DNA of 64,000 nucleotides from Saccharospirillaceae bacterium (GTDB taxonomy: Bacteria > Pseudomonadota > Gammaproteobacteria > Pseudomonadales > Oceanobacteraceae), in the NCBI GenBank assembly GCA_021208685.1, contig JAJOJJ010000016.1, positions 62,001-126,000 of the forward strand, given 5' to 3'. The position numbers and the translations under genes were made by a program. Numbering within the stretch: position 1 is the first letter of the stretch; every line of letters begins with the position of its first letter. Shown here one piece after another: positions 26,191-34,848 of this stretch. The notes under the pieces are model-generated. The model was not told the DNA's origin and did not search any database. It saw only the letters and a program-made list of their open reading frames with translations.

Positions 26191-28119
26191 TTGTCAGACG
26201 ATGTTTGTGGAGTTACCACTATTTCCTCAGATCAGAATAGCATTCCCCTGCTGGGCCATGATGCCAGCGCGCTGCGCTCTAAACGCCTGTTGCAGATTAC
26301 CAGCCTGACACTGATGGGCCTGCTGCTGGCTGCGTTTGTGGCCACCGGGCATACACAGATGACGGTTCTGGCTGGGTGTGTGGTGCTGGTGCTGGCCGGT
26401 TGGTTTGCGCATCAGCAGAAACCCGGAATTGCGGCCAATATTCTTCTCTGGGCGCTGACGGTTATGTTGTCTGTGCTGGCCTGGAAGTCCGGTGGCGTTC
26501 GCGATATGGCGGTACTGGGGTATCCCGGCGTCCTGATCTTTGCAGCCATTCTCGGTAATGTGCGTCTGTTTGCCGGGTTACTGATTTTTATTGTTGGTTA
26601 TTGCTCGCTGATGGCGGGTTTTACCATTGCGGGTGTCTTTCAGCCTTTTTTGCCAGAGGTTGAGTTCAAGCATCTGGTGTTTACCGATGTGATTTTATTA
26701 ATCACGGGTTTCAGTGCCTATCTCTTATTGCGTGACCAGCGGCGCTTGATGCGCGGCCTGCGCGAAGAAAATCAGCGGGTACGCAACAGCCAGAAGACCA
26801 TTGCCCGGCTGGCCAGTCAGGATCAGTTGACGGGCTTGTCGAACCGTCGCTTTGCCGAAGAATCCTACGCCTGTCTGTATCAGCGCTGTCTGCGCGACGA
26901 GCATCCGCTGGCGGTTTTTTTTCTCGATCTGGACAGTTTTAAACCGGTGAATGATTCGCTCGGACATGCGGCGGGGGATTTGTTGTTACAGCAACTGGCC
27001 GGACGACTGCAGGCGCTCAGTCGTCCCGAAGATGTATTGTGCCGCTTTGGCGGTGACGAGTTTCTGCTGATGGCCGCACTGGATGGCGGAGATGACCAGC
27101 TCGCCCGCATTGCGCAAGGCATTAAAGCCGCTGCCACAACCCCGTTTTTTATTATGCAGACTCAGATTGAGATTTCCGGCTCGGTCGGCATTGCACTGGC
27201 ACCGGAGCATGGCACGGAATTTAATACGCTGTGCAAGCATGCCGATCTGGCGATGTATCAGGCCAAGCACGAAGGCCGCAGTGTTTACCGCATTTATAAC
27301 GACGATATGGGCCGCGCCAATATCGATAAATTCAATCTGATGACGCAAATTCGTCAGTCACTGAAAGACAAGCAATTCCGCCTGTTTTATCAGCCGAAAA
27401 TCGATATCCGCAGCGGCCGGATTTGCGGTGTTGAAGCATTAATCCGCTGGCCGCAGGCTGATGGTTCCTACATCGCTCCGGATGAATTTATCCCATTGGC
27501 TGAGAGCAGTGGTGTGATTGCCGATATCGGTCACTGGGTGTTACAGGAAGCCTGTATGCGCTGGCGTCAGGCAGGGCACAGCCGTGTTGGAGTGGCGGTC
27601 AATTTATCCTATGTGCAGTTCCGCGATGGTTCTCTGGAGCGCAGTGTGCAGCAGGTTCTGCGGCAGTCCGGATTGGCATCCTCGGCGCTGGAGCTGGAGC
27701 TGACCGAGTCGATGCTGATTGGCGAAGGTGATGATATCAATCGTCAGCTGAGAGCCATTCATCAGATGGGCGTATCGTTTTCGATTGATGATTTCGGCAC
27801 CGGTTATTCCAATCTTGGGTACTTACGGCGTTTTAATGCCTCAAGGCTGAAGATTGATAAATCCTTTATTACCGATCTGGGCGTATCGCAGCGTGACGAG
27901 CCTCTGGTACGCGCCATTATTCAGATGGCGGCCAGTCTGGGGCTGTATTCGGTGGCGGAAGGGGTGGAAGACGAAGCCACCCTGAACCTGTTAAGGCAGT
28001 TGGGTTGTGACGAAGCGCAGGGGTATTACTGGTCGAAAGCCTTGCCGGAGCACGAATTAATCGCCTGGCTTAAACAACACGATGTCAGCTCAGAGCTGCC
28101 GCATTCATCAGAATTGTGA
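26191..28119 (+). CDS. Membrane GGDEF-EAL bifunctional c-di-GMP enzyme
   Basis: Up to 642 residues. N-terminal block of five or six membrane helices (about 30-180), then GGDEF (DQLTGLSNRRF, FLDLDSFKPVNDSLGH, FGGDEF with I-site RPED five residues before) and EAL (GVEALIRW, ELTESMLI, IDDFGTGYSNLGYL, LKIDKSFI, AEGVEDEA). Both catalytic centres look intact, so it could make or break c-di-GMP. The start is unclear: no ATG occurs before the first helix. TTG 26191 has no good ribosome site, while GGAG at 26209-26212 is eight bases before an in-frame ATT at 26221. Divergent from the neighbouring cyclase gene. Confidence 0.88.
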   Translation: MSDDVCGVTTISSDQNSIPLLGHDASALRSKRLLQITSLTLMGLLLAAFVATGHTQMTVLAGCVVLVLAGWFAHQQKPGIAANILLWALTVMLSVLAWKSGGVRDMAVLGYPGVLIFAAILGNVRLFAGLLIFIVGYCSLMAGFTIAGVFQPFLPEVEFKHLVFTDVILLITGFSAYLLLRDQRRLMRGLREENQRVRNSQKTIARLASQDQLTGLSNRRFAEESYACLYQRCLRDEHPLAVFFLDLDSFKPVNDSLGHAAGDLLLQQLAGRLQALSRPEDVLCRFGGDEFLLMAALDGGDDQLARIAQGIKAAATTPFFIMQTQIEISGSVGIALAPEHGTEFNTLCKHADLAMYQAKHEGRSVYRIYNDDMGRANIDKFNLMTQIRQSLKDKQFRLFYQPKIDIRSGRICGVEALIRWPQADGSYIAPDEFIPLAESSGVIADIGHWVLQEACMRWRQAGHSRVGVAVNLSYVQFRDGSLERSVQQVLRQSGLASSALELELTESMLIGEGDDINRQLRAIHQMGVSFSIDDFGTGYSNLGYLRRFNASRLKIDKSFITDLGVSQRDEPLVRAIIQMAASLGLYSVAEGVEDEATLNLLRQLGCDEAQGYYWSKALPEHELIAWLKQHDVSSELPHSSEL

Positions 28120-28156
28120 CAGACTTGGGCTCTCTTAATCATTGGCCGGAGTCTGT

Positions 28157-28684
28157 GTGAAACGACGTACTTTGCTGAAAACAGCGGTTGCTGTTCCTGT
28201 GGTTCTGGCAAGTGGCGCTGTGGGCGTTGCCACCGTTGCTCAGGGGAAAGAATACGACCTGTCGGCATTATTTGAGGAATTGCAGGCGCTGGATGGTCAG
28301 CATTTGCGCAGTGGTACCTCATGGTCGGTCAGTGAAGTCTTTCAGCATTGTGCGCAAAGTATCCGTGGTTCCATGGACGGTTATCCGCAGCATTATTCGG
28401 CGGCGTTTAAACTCACCGCTGGTCGAGCGGCGTTCACGGTATTCCGCGCCAGCGGGGCCATGCGTCATAACCTGACAGAAGGCCTGCCCGGCATGCCAGC
28501 CGCGGATGCCGCGGTAGAGCAACATGCTGCACTGCACAGGCTGTTGGCTGCGTTACAGGATTTTTCCGCTTATCAGGGCCCGCTTGCCCCGCATTTTGCC
28601 TATGGCGAATTGGACAAACCGGCGTATACCGCCGCGCATTGGTTGCATATCCGTAATCATCTGCAACAGATCTTTCCCGCCTGA
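28157..28684 (+). CDS. DUF1569 protein with Tat signal
   Basis: 175 residues from GTG 28157, with GGAG six bases upstream; TTG 28142 is the alternative. The N-terminus KRRTLLKTAVAVPVVLASG is a twin-arginine signal, so the folded protein is exported. The rest matches the DinB-like DUF1569 family (SWSVSEVFQHCAQSIRGSMDG; conserved His residues in QHAALH and AAHWLHIRNH), a four-helix bundle with a probable metal site. Function unknown. It follows the GGDEF-EAL gene by 37 bases and may be co-transcribed. Confidence 0.8.
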   Translation: MKRRTLLKTAVAVPVVLASGAVGVATVAQGKEYDLSALFEELQALDGQHLRSGTSWSVSEVFQHCAQSIRGSMDGYPQHYSAAFKLTAGRAAFTVFRASGAMRHNLTEGLPGMPAADAAVEQHAALHRLLAALQDFSAYQGPLAPHFAYGELDKPAYTAAHWLHIRNHLQQIFPA

Positions 28685-28760
28685 ATTTCGTTATCCAGTG
28701 ATACATGCCAAGGGGTGAAACATTATTTTGCCCCGTTCCGATGCATGATTTTTTTGGTTT

Positions 28761-28777
28761 TGCGCTCAAAAGGCGCG
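28761..28777 (+). promoter_or_regulatory. NtrC-like box upstream of the allophanate hydrolase gene
   Basis: TGCGCTCAAAAGGCGCG resembles the NtrC dyad TGCACC-N5-GGTGCA with the dyad symmetry kept. It lies about 115 bases before the predicted sigma-54 site, a normal enhancer distance. Weak on its own. Confidence 0.4.
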
Positions 28778-28876
28778 TGCTATTCCCGCTGTAATCCCTG
28801 CTTTTATCCGGCAAACCGTTGCAGAAATCGCCTGATTACTGGGCTGCAGGCTGGTTTTCGCCGCATTTTTATAAAC

Positions 28877-28891
28877 TGGCACGTCTATCGC
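28877..28891 (+). promoter_or_regulatory. Sigma-54 promoter for allophanate hydrolase
   Basis: TGGCACGTCTATCGC has the invariant GG and GC exactly ten bases apart and a consensus TGGCACG -24 box. Transcription would start near 28902, about 30 bases before the ATG. Confidence 0.65.
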
Positions 28892-28898
28892 TCTGTCA

Positions 28899-28910
28899 CT
28901 TGTATACAAG
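28899..28910. promoter_or_regulatory. Candidate GntR/FCD operator
   Basis: CTTGTATACAAG is a perfect 12-bp palindrome of the TTGTATACAA type bound by FadR/VanR-like GntR regulators. It covers the predicted transcription start, so binding would block the promoter. A GntR-FCD regulator gene follows the hydrolase gene in the same operon. Confidence 0.65.
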
Positions 28911-28931
28911 GTTGAACACATTGGCAGAGCT

Positions 28932-30800
28932 ATGAGCGACATCACATCAGACGTATCCGGAAAATCACTCCTTGGCTGGAGCCTGAATGATTGGACAAAG
29001 GCCTATCGCAACGGTGGTCATGCCAGCGCATTGCTGAACGCATTACTGGAAGACGTTCGTGAACAGGAAAGCCGTGATGGCGTGTTAAAAGAAGGCAGCG
29101 TCTGGATTGAGCTGGCCAGCGAACAGCAGCTGGGGGCGCAGTTGATTCAATTGCAGCAGCTGTTGGATGCGGCCAATGGTGATATCCGCGCGCTGCCGTT
29201 ATACGGCGTTCCTTTTGCCGTAAAAGACAATATCGACGTCGCCGGATTTGCCACAACCGCAGCCTGTCCGGAGTTTGCTTATGAGCCACAGGCGGATGCA
29301 ACCGTGGTGCAACTGTTGCGTAATGCCGGTGCCATTGTCTTGGGTAAAACCAATCTCGATCAGTTTGCCACCGGGCTGGTGGGCACGCGTTCGCCTTATG
29401 GCGCGGTGGCTAATCCGTTTAATGAAGACCATATCAGCGGCGGTTCCAGCTCGGGTTCTGCGGTTGCGGTTGCGCGTGGTTATGTGCCGTTTTCACTGGG
29501 GACCGATACCGCTGGTTCGGGAAGAATTCCGGCCGGCTTTAATCACATCGTCGGGCTGAAAGGCAGTAAAGGCGCCATCAGCACTCAGGGCGTTGTGCCG
29601 GCCTGCCGCAGTCTGGACTGTGTGTCTGTTTTTGCTTTAAACGCCCTTGATGCCGAACGCATTTTTGCACTGGCTGCACAGCCTGATGAACAGGATGCGT
29701 ATTCCCGCCCGGTGGGCGTTTCACCATTAAAAACCATCCGTCGTCTGGCGGTGCCGGCCGAGATGCCATGGTTTGGTGATGACACACAGAAAGCTGCATT
29801 TACTGCGGCTCTGGCGGAAGCAGAAAGCCTTGGCTTTGAATTAATCTCCACCGATTTTTCGCCACTATATGAACTGGCCGCGCTGCTGTATCAGGGCCCC
29901 TGGGTAGCCGAGCGCTATGCCGCTGTGGGTGACTTTATTCAGCAGGATTTACCCGGCATTAATCCGGTAGTTAAAAGCATTATTGCCGGTGGTAACAACG
30001 GCACAGCGGTTCAGGCGTTTAATGCTGAGTACCGGCGTATGGAACGGCTGCGGGAAATACAGCGGTTATTTCAGGACTTCGATGCGCTGTTTGTTCCTAC
30101 CGCACCCTGCTTTCCAACCCTTGCGGAGGTGGAGGCCGAGCCGGTTACGGTAAACAGCCAGCTGGGCACGTTTACCAATTTTGTAAACCTGGCCGACTTA
30201 TGCGCCATTGCCCTGCCAGCCAATCTGCGCAGCGATGGATTGCCGTTTGGCATTACGGTGATTGCACCGGCGTTCAGCGAACCGGCACTGATGTCCTTTG
30301 CTGCTCATTGGCAGGCCGCGCTGCGCTTGCCGGAGGCTCCGGTATTGCTTGGTGCGCGCGAGGATGCGTCGGTCGTGGTGGCCGTGGTTGGTGCCCATTT
30401 AACCGGCATGCCACTGAACCATCAGCTCACCAGCCGTCATGCGGTCTTGCTGGAACAAACACTGAGTGCAGAAAAATACCGGCTTTACGCCCTCGCCAAT
30501 ACAGTGCCGCCCAAACCCGGTCTGGTGCGCATTAATGATGCATTGCTGAATAGTGGCTCTGAAACAGGGCACAGAATTATTGTCGAATTATGGCGTATGG
30601 ATGTCGCCGCCTTCGGCAGTTTTGTTGAAGAAATTCCTCAGCCTCTGGGAATCGGAACATTGGAATTAGCCGATGGCCGGTTGGTTAAAGGCTTTATCTG
30701 TGAGCCTGAAGCCGTCGCCACAGCAACGCATATCAGTGAATTTGGTGGCTGGCGTTCTTACATCGCACACCTGAAATCCAACGCCGGAAACGGATCGTGA
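28932..30800 (+). CDS. atzF: Allophanate hydrolase
   Basis: 622 residues, the normal length of AtzF. N-terminal amidase-signature domain with the Ser-cisSer-Lys triad in FAVKDNIDVAG, GGSSSGSAVAVARG and TDTAGSGRIPA. C-terminal domain of about 150 residues (from LPEAPVLLGAREDASVVVAVVG) typical of allophanate hydrolases and absent from simple amidases. Converts allophanate to ammonia and CO2, usually as the second step after urea carboxylase or in cyanuric acid breakdown. No carboxylase gene is in the window. Preceded by a sigma-54-type promoter and GntR-type operator and translationally coupled to the regulator gene. Confidence 0.92.
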   Translation: MSDITSDVSGKSLLGWSLNDWTKAYRNGGHASALLNALLEDVREQESRDGVLKEGSVWIELASEQQLGAQLIQLQQLLDAANGDIRALPLYGVPFAVKDNIDVAGFATTAACPEFAYEPQADATVVQLLRNAGAIVLGKTNLDQFATGLVGTRSPYGAVANPFNEDHISGGSSSGSAVAVARGYVPFSLGTDTAGSGRIPAGFNHIVGLKGSKGAISTQGVVPACRSLDCVSVFALNALDAERIFALAAQPDEQDAYSRPVGVSPLKTIRRLAVPAEMPWFGDDTQKAAFTAALAEAESLGFELISTDFSPLYELAALLYQGPWVAERYAAVGDFIQQDLPGINPVVKSIIAGGNNGTAVQAFNAEYRRMERLREIQRLFQDFDALFVPTAPCFPTLAEVEAEPVTVNSQLGTFTNFVNLADLCAIALPANLRSDGLPFGITVIAPAFSEPALMSFAAHWQAALRLPEAPVLLGAREDASVVVAVVGAHLTGMPLNHQLTSRHAVLLEQTLSAEKYRLYALANTVPPKPGLVRINDALLNSGSETGHRIIVELWRMDVAAFGSFVEEIPQPLGIGTLELADGRLVKGFICEPEAVATATHISEFGGWRSYIAHLKSNAGNGS

Positions 30801-30802
30801 AA

Positions 30803-31528
30803 ATGTCGCAATCGGAAAGCAAGGACAGTGAAAGCCAGCGACCGCTGAATCTTGCCGAGCGGATTTATCAACAATTAAAAAATGACATATTCGATTTTCA
30901 ATTATTGCCCGGTGACCGCTTCAGTGAGAATGAAATTGCCAGACGAATGCAGGCCAGTCGTACACCGGTGCGGGAGGCTCTTTACCGGCTGGAACGGGAT
31001 GGTTTCGTACAGGTACATTTCCGCAGTGGCTGGCAGGTCCGGCCCTTTGATTTCCGCTATTTTGAAGATTTATACGATGTTCGTACCCTGCTTGAAATGG
31101 CCGCCGTAAAGCGGTTGTGCGGACGTACCAATATCAAAGAGCATATGGCAGGTTTGATAACGCTTTGGTGCTGCCATGAAAGCCAGCGTCTGAATGACAG
31201 TGTTCTGCTGGCGGACATGGATGAAGAATTTCACTTTGCAATATTAGAACTGAGTGGTAACCAGGAAATGGCCGCAATTCATCGTATGGTGTGCGAGCGT
31301 TTACGGATTATCCGGCGGCTGGATTTTACTCAGCAAGGACGGATTGACGCGACCTATCATGAGCACTCAAAAATCATTGATTTAATTATTCATAATAAGC
31401 CGGACGATGCAGCGGATTTTCTCCGTCATCATATTGATATAAGCAAAAATACGGTGCGTCATATTACGTTGCACCGTATTCAGTCAGCCAAAAGTCGTTA
31501 CAACAATAATATCAGGACGAATCGCTGA
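30803..31528 (+). CDS. GntR-family (FCD/FadR subfamily) regulator
   Basis: 241 residues from ATG 30803; GTG 30797, overlapping the hydrolase stop, is possible. N-terminal winged helix-turn-helix (RIYQQLKNDIFDFQLLPG, NEIARRMQASRTPVREALYRLERDGFV) and C-terminal helical FCD ligand domain (YFEDLYDVRTLLEMAAVKRL, DEEFHFAILELSGNQEM, HSKIIDLIIHNKPDDAADFLRHHI) with the metal-binding Asp/His pattern. Likely a repressor of its own operon, acting at CTTGTATACAAG, with an amide or urea-related metabolite as inducer. Its 3' end contains a perfect inverted repeat at 31448-31480. Confidence 0.87.
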   Translation: MSQSESKDSESQRPLNLAERIYQQLKNDIFDFQLLPGDRFSENEIARRMQASRTPVREALYRLERDGFVQVHFRSGWQVRPFDFRYFEDLYDVRTLLEMAAVKRLCGRTNIKEHMAGLITLWCCHESQRLNDSVLLADMDEEFHFAILELSGNQEMAAIHRMVCERLRIIRRLDFTQQGRIDATYHEHSKIIDLIIHNKPDDAADFLRHHIDISKNTVRHITLHRIQSAKSRYNNNIRTNR

Positions 31529-31539
31529 ATAAACCTGCG

Positions 31540-31556
31540 TGCACCAATGCAGTGAT
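31540..31556 (+). promoter_or_regulatory. NtrC-like box upstream of urtA
   Basis: TGCACC-AATGC-AGTGAT: one perfect half-site of the NtrC dyad TGCACC-N5-GGTGCA and a weak second half. About 130 bases before the -24 element of the urt promoter, in the usual enhancer range. Confidence 0.45.
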
Positions 31557-31668
31557 TATTAAAAATTGGCTGGGCAATAATAGTGCGTGATTTTCCGGCA
31601 ATGGCAGATTATTTCAGCCAGTAGCCATTTATTGCTCCAAAACTCATATAAAACAATGAGTTATAAGT

Positions 31669-31683
31669 TGGTACAGGCTTTGC
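31669..31683 (+). promoter_or_regulatory. Sigma-54 promoter for the urt operon
   Basis: TGGTACAGGCTTTGC has GG and GC ten bases apart and a TTTGC -12 box. The start would be near 31695, leaving a leader of about 75 bases before urtA. Confidence 0.7.
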
Positions 31684-31769
31684 TCTACAGGAAATGCTAA
31701 CTCATAAATGGAGCTGATCAGATGTCATCAGACTCCGGATAAATCAGAAACATTAAGGACGGACTCAAG

Positions 31770-33077
31770 ATGAAAAAACTGGGATTCAACACGCTGTCAA
31801 AAGCAACCAAGGTTCTGGCGATGACCACTCTGGCTGCCGGTATCAGTCTGGCTAACGCCGCCGATACCATTAAGGTCGGTGTACTGCATTCTCTGTCAGG
31901 TACCATGGCCATTTCAGAAACCACTCTGAAAGACACGGTACTGATGATGGTGGAAGAGCAAAATAAAAAAGGTGGTTTGCTGGGTAAGCAACTGGAAGCG
32001 GTTGTTGTCGACCCTGCTTCTAACTGGCCGTTGTTTGCGGAGAAAACCCGCGAGCTGCTGGAAAAAGAAAAAGTCGATGTTATTTTTGGCTGCTGGACGT
32101 CGGTTTCGCGTAAGTCAGTATTGCCGGTGGTTGAAGAATTAAACGGCCTGCTGTTCTATCCGGTGCAGTACGAAGGCGAAGAGTCTTCCAAGAATGTGTT
32201 CTACACCGGTGCAGCGCCTAACCAGCAGGCTATTCCTGCGGTTGATTATCTGATGAATGAAATCGGCGTGAAGCGCTGGGTGCTGGCGGGTACCGACTAC
32301 GTCTACCCACGTACCACCAATAAGATTCTGGAAAGCTATCTGAAGTCAAAAGGCGTTGCCGCTAAAGACATCATGGTTAACTACACCCCGTTCGGTCACT
32401 CTGACTGGCAGACCATTGTTTCTGACATTAAAAAATTCGGCGGTGCCGGGGCTAAAACTGCGGTTGTATCGACCATTAACGGCGATGCCAACGTTCCTTT
32501 CTATAAAGAACTGGCCAACCAGGGCGTGAGCGCTGAAGACATTCCGGTCGTTGCCTTCTCGGTTGGTGAGGAAGAACTCTCTGGTTTCGACACCAAGCCA
32601 CTGGTGGGTCACCTGGCCGCCTGGAACTACTTTATGAGTGCTGACGGTAAAGAGAACGATGCCTTTATCAAACAATGGCACGGCTTTACCAAAGACGATA
32701 AACGTGTGACCAATGATCCGATGGAGGCAACCTACATTGGTTTCAACATGTGGACTAAAGCCGTTGAAAAAGCCGGTACAGCCGATGTCAGCAAAGTACA
32801 GGATGCCATGATTGGTATTTCTGTTCCTAACCTGACCGGTGGTATGGCGGTGATGAACAAAAACCATCACTTATCCAAGCCGGTGCTGATTGGTGAAATT
32901 CAGGAAGATGGTCAGTTCGACATCGTTTGGCAGACCGATGGTGTCGTGCCGGGTGACGCCTGGACGGATTACCTGCCAGAGAGCAAAAACCTGATCTCTG
33001 ACTGGACCGCTCCGATCAATTGCGGCAATTACAATGTTGTCACTAAAACCTGTGGTGGCGCAGTAGCCGCCGAGTAA
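31770..33077 (+). CDS. urtA: Urea/short-amide ABC transporter, substrate-binding protein
   Basis: 435 residues with a signal peptide (KVLAMTTLAAGISLANA) and the UrtA hallmark sequence IKVGVLHSLSGTMAISE, followed by LLFYPVQYEGEESSKNVFY and VIFGCWTSVSRKSV. It belongs to the periplasmic binding proteins of the branched-chain amino acid type and in its family binds urea or short-chain amides such as formamide and acetamide. First gene of a transporter operon with urtB-E downstream; the gap to the permease gene is about 80 bases. Controlled by a sigma-54-type promoter. Confidence 0.95.
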   Translation: MKKLGFNTLSKATKVLAMTTLAAGISLANAADTIKVGVLHSLSGTMAISETTLKDTVLMMVEEQNKKGGLLGKQLEAVVVDPASNWPLFAEKTRELLEKEKVDVIFGCWTSVSRKSVLPVVEELNGLLFYPVQYEGEESSKNVFYTGAAPNQQAIPAVDYLMNEIGVKRWVLAGTDYVYPRTTNKILESYLKSKGVAAKDIMVNYTPFGHSDWQTIVSDIKKFGGAGAKTAVVSTINGDANVPFYKELANQGVSAEDIPVVAFSVGEEELSGFDTKPLVGHLAAWNYFMSADGKENDAFIKQWHGFTKDDKRVTNDPMEATYIGFNMWTKAVEKAGTADVSKVQDAMIGISVPNLTGGMAVMNKNHHLSKPVLIGEIQEDGQFDIVWQTDGVVPGDAWTDYLPESKNLISDWTAPINCGNYNVVTKTCGGAVAAE

Positions 33078-33155
33078 GCCCGATCTGCTGCACTTCACCG
33101 CGCCTGATAGCCAGGCGTGGCCGAAGTGCAGTTCCTCTCCAACAGGATGTTCCCA

Positions 33156-34837
33156 ATGTTCACACTATGCAGACGTGTTGTTCTCACCGTCTTATTGTTC
33201 AGTTTCAGTCATTTTTTACTGGCCGAAGGTTCCCCGGAAAATGATCTTCCGGTTGATGACGTCTATTCAGACAATACACAGGAAACGCAGACACTGGCTG
33301 TCATCAGTCAGCAATTAATCAATGCCGGTTTTAAAGAAAAAGCCGCATTAGCAGAGCAGATCGCCCTCAGTGGCGATGATCAGGCGGTTGTCATTCTGCA
33401 GGCACTGCTCGACAGTCGTCTCTATTACGTAAAAAGCAGCGGACAGCTGTTGCTGGTGGACAGCTCCGGTGAACCAGACAGTGCACTGGATGCCTTCACA
33501 CAGCAGGCCGTAACAGGCCTTGGTAAACGCGATATAAAGAAAATCGGCGTTAATAACTCATTGCGGATTGCCTTGCGCAGTCTGATTTCCCGTGCACAGA
33601 TTTCTTCAAAATATCAGCCACAACGCATGGCGGCTGCACAAAATCTGCTGAAAAGCAGCGACGATATCGACCGTACTTTTATCGATCAGGCCATTGAGCG
33701 TGAAACGGATGATAACGTCGCTGACGTTCTGTATCTGGTGCGGGCCATGATGCAGCTGAAGTCTGATCAGGCAACGCAACGAATGGAAGGGCTGCAAACT
33801 CTGGACGGTTCGCTGTATCCGGAAGTCAGGGTTGGACTGAAGGAATTTATCGACGGTTTCAGCGATGAAGAAAAACAGTCACGTAAACATGAATATCAGC
33901 TGGCACAAACCACACTGACCGATATTGAAAAGCTGGTCACCATTAATGGCTATATCGAAAATCTGTATTTTGGTCTGGCACTGGGCGCGGTATTGTTGCT
34001 GGCGGCTATTGGTCTGGCCATTACTTTCGGCGTGATGGGCGTTATTAACATGGCCCACGGCGAAATGATTATGCTCGGTGCATACACCACCTATGTGGTG
34101 CAATTGCTGATGCCGGAGCATATTGGATTATCGCTGGTGGTGGCGGTACCCGCTGCTTTCCTGGTCAGTGGTCTGGTGGGGGTTTTGATTGAGCGTGGTG
34201 TGATTCGCCATTTATATGGCGCCCGCTGGAAACTCTGCTGGCAACCTTTGGCATCAGCCTGATTCTGCAACAGGCAGTACGTTCCATTTTCAGCCCGTTA
34301 AACCGTGAAGTCGCCACGCCGGACTGGATGGCGGGTACTTTTATGATTAACCCGGCACTGGAGCTTACCTGGAACCGCCTCTACATCATTATCTTCAGCC
34401 TCATGGTGCTGGCATTACTGGCGCTGATTTTAAAGCGGACGCTGTTCGGTTTGCAGATGCGTGCCGTCACTATGAACCGGCCAATGGCCAGCTCCATGGG
34501 AATTAAAACCGGCTGGGTCGATGCCCTGACGTTTGGTCTGGGTTCCGGCATTGCCGGTATTGCCGGTGTTGCACTGTCGCAGTTGACCAACGTCGGGCCG
34601 AATCTGGGTCAGGCGTATATTATCGATTCCTTCATGGTGGTGGTATTTGGCGGCGTCGGCAATTTATGGGGCACTCTGGTCGGAGCAATGACGCTGGGGG
34701 TTGCCAATAAAATCTTCGAACCATTAGCCGGTGCTGTGCTGGCAAAAATTATGGTGCTGGTATTTATCATCCTGTTTATTCAGAAACGGCCGCGCGGATT
34801 ATTTGCGCTGAAAGGCCGTGCAGTCGATAACGGTTAA
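33156..34837 (+). pseudogene. urtB: urtB permease gene with a one-base frameshift
   Basis: Start ATG 33156 has AACAGGA eight bases upstream, followed by a signal peptide and the long periplasmic N-terminal extension normal for proteobacterial UrtB. The membrane part begins at NGYIENLYFGLALGAVLLLAA. At about 34219-34224 one base is missing: the DNA reads TATGGCGCCCGCTGG, where TATGGCCGCCCGCTGG would encode YGRPLETLLATFGISLILQ as in the family. The frame then hits TGA at 34260-34262, while the correct continuation stays open in the -1 frame to 34837. Without correction the permease loses its C-terminal half. The rest of the gene and operon is undamaged, so either a recent mutation or a sequencing error in a G/C-rich run. 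Confidence 0.88.
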
Positions 34838-34848
34838 GGGGCAGAACA

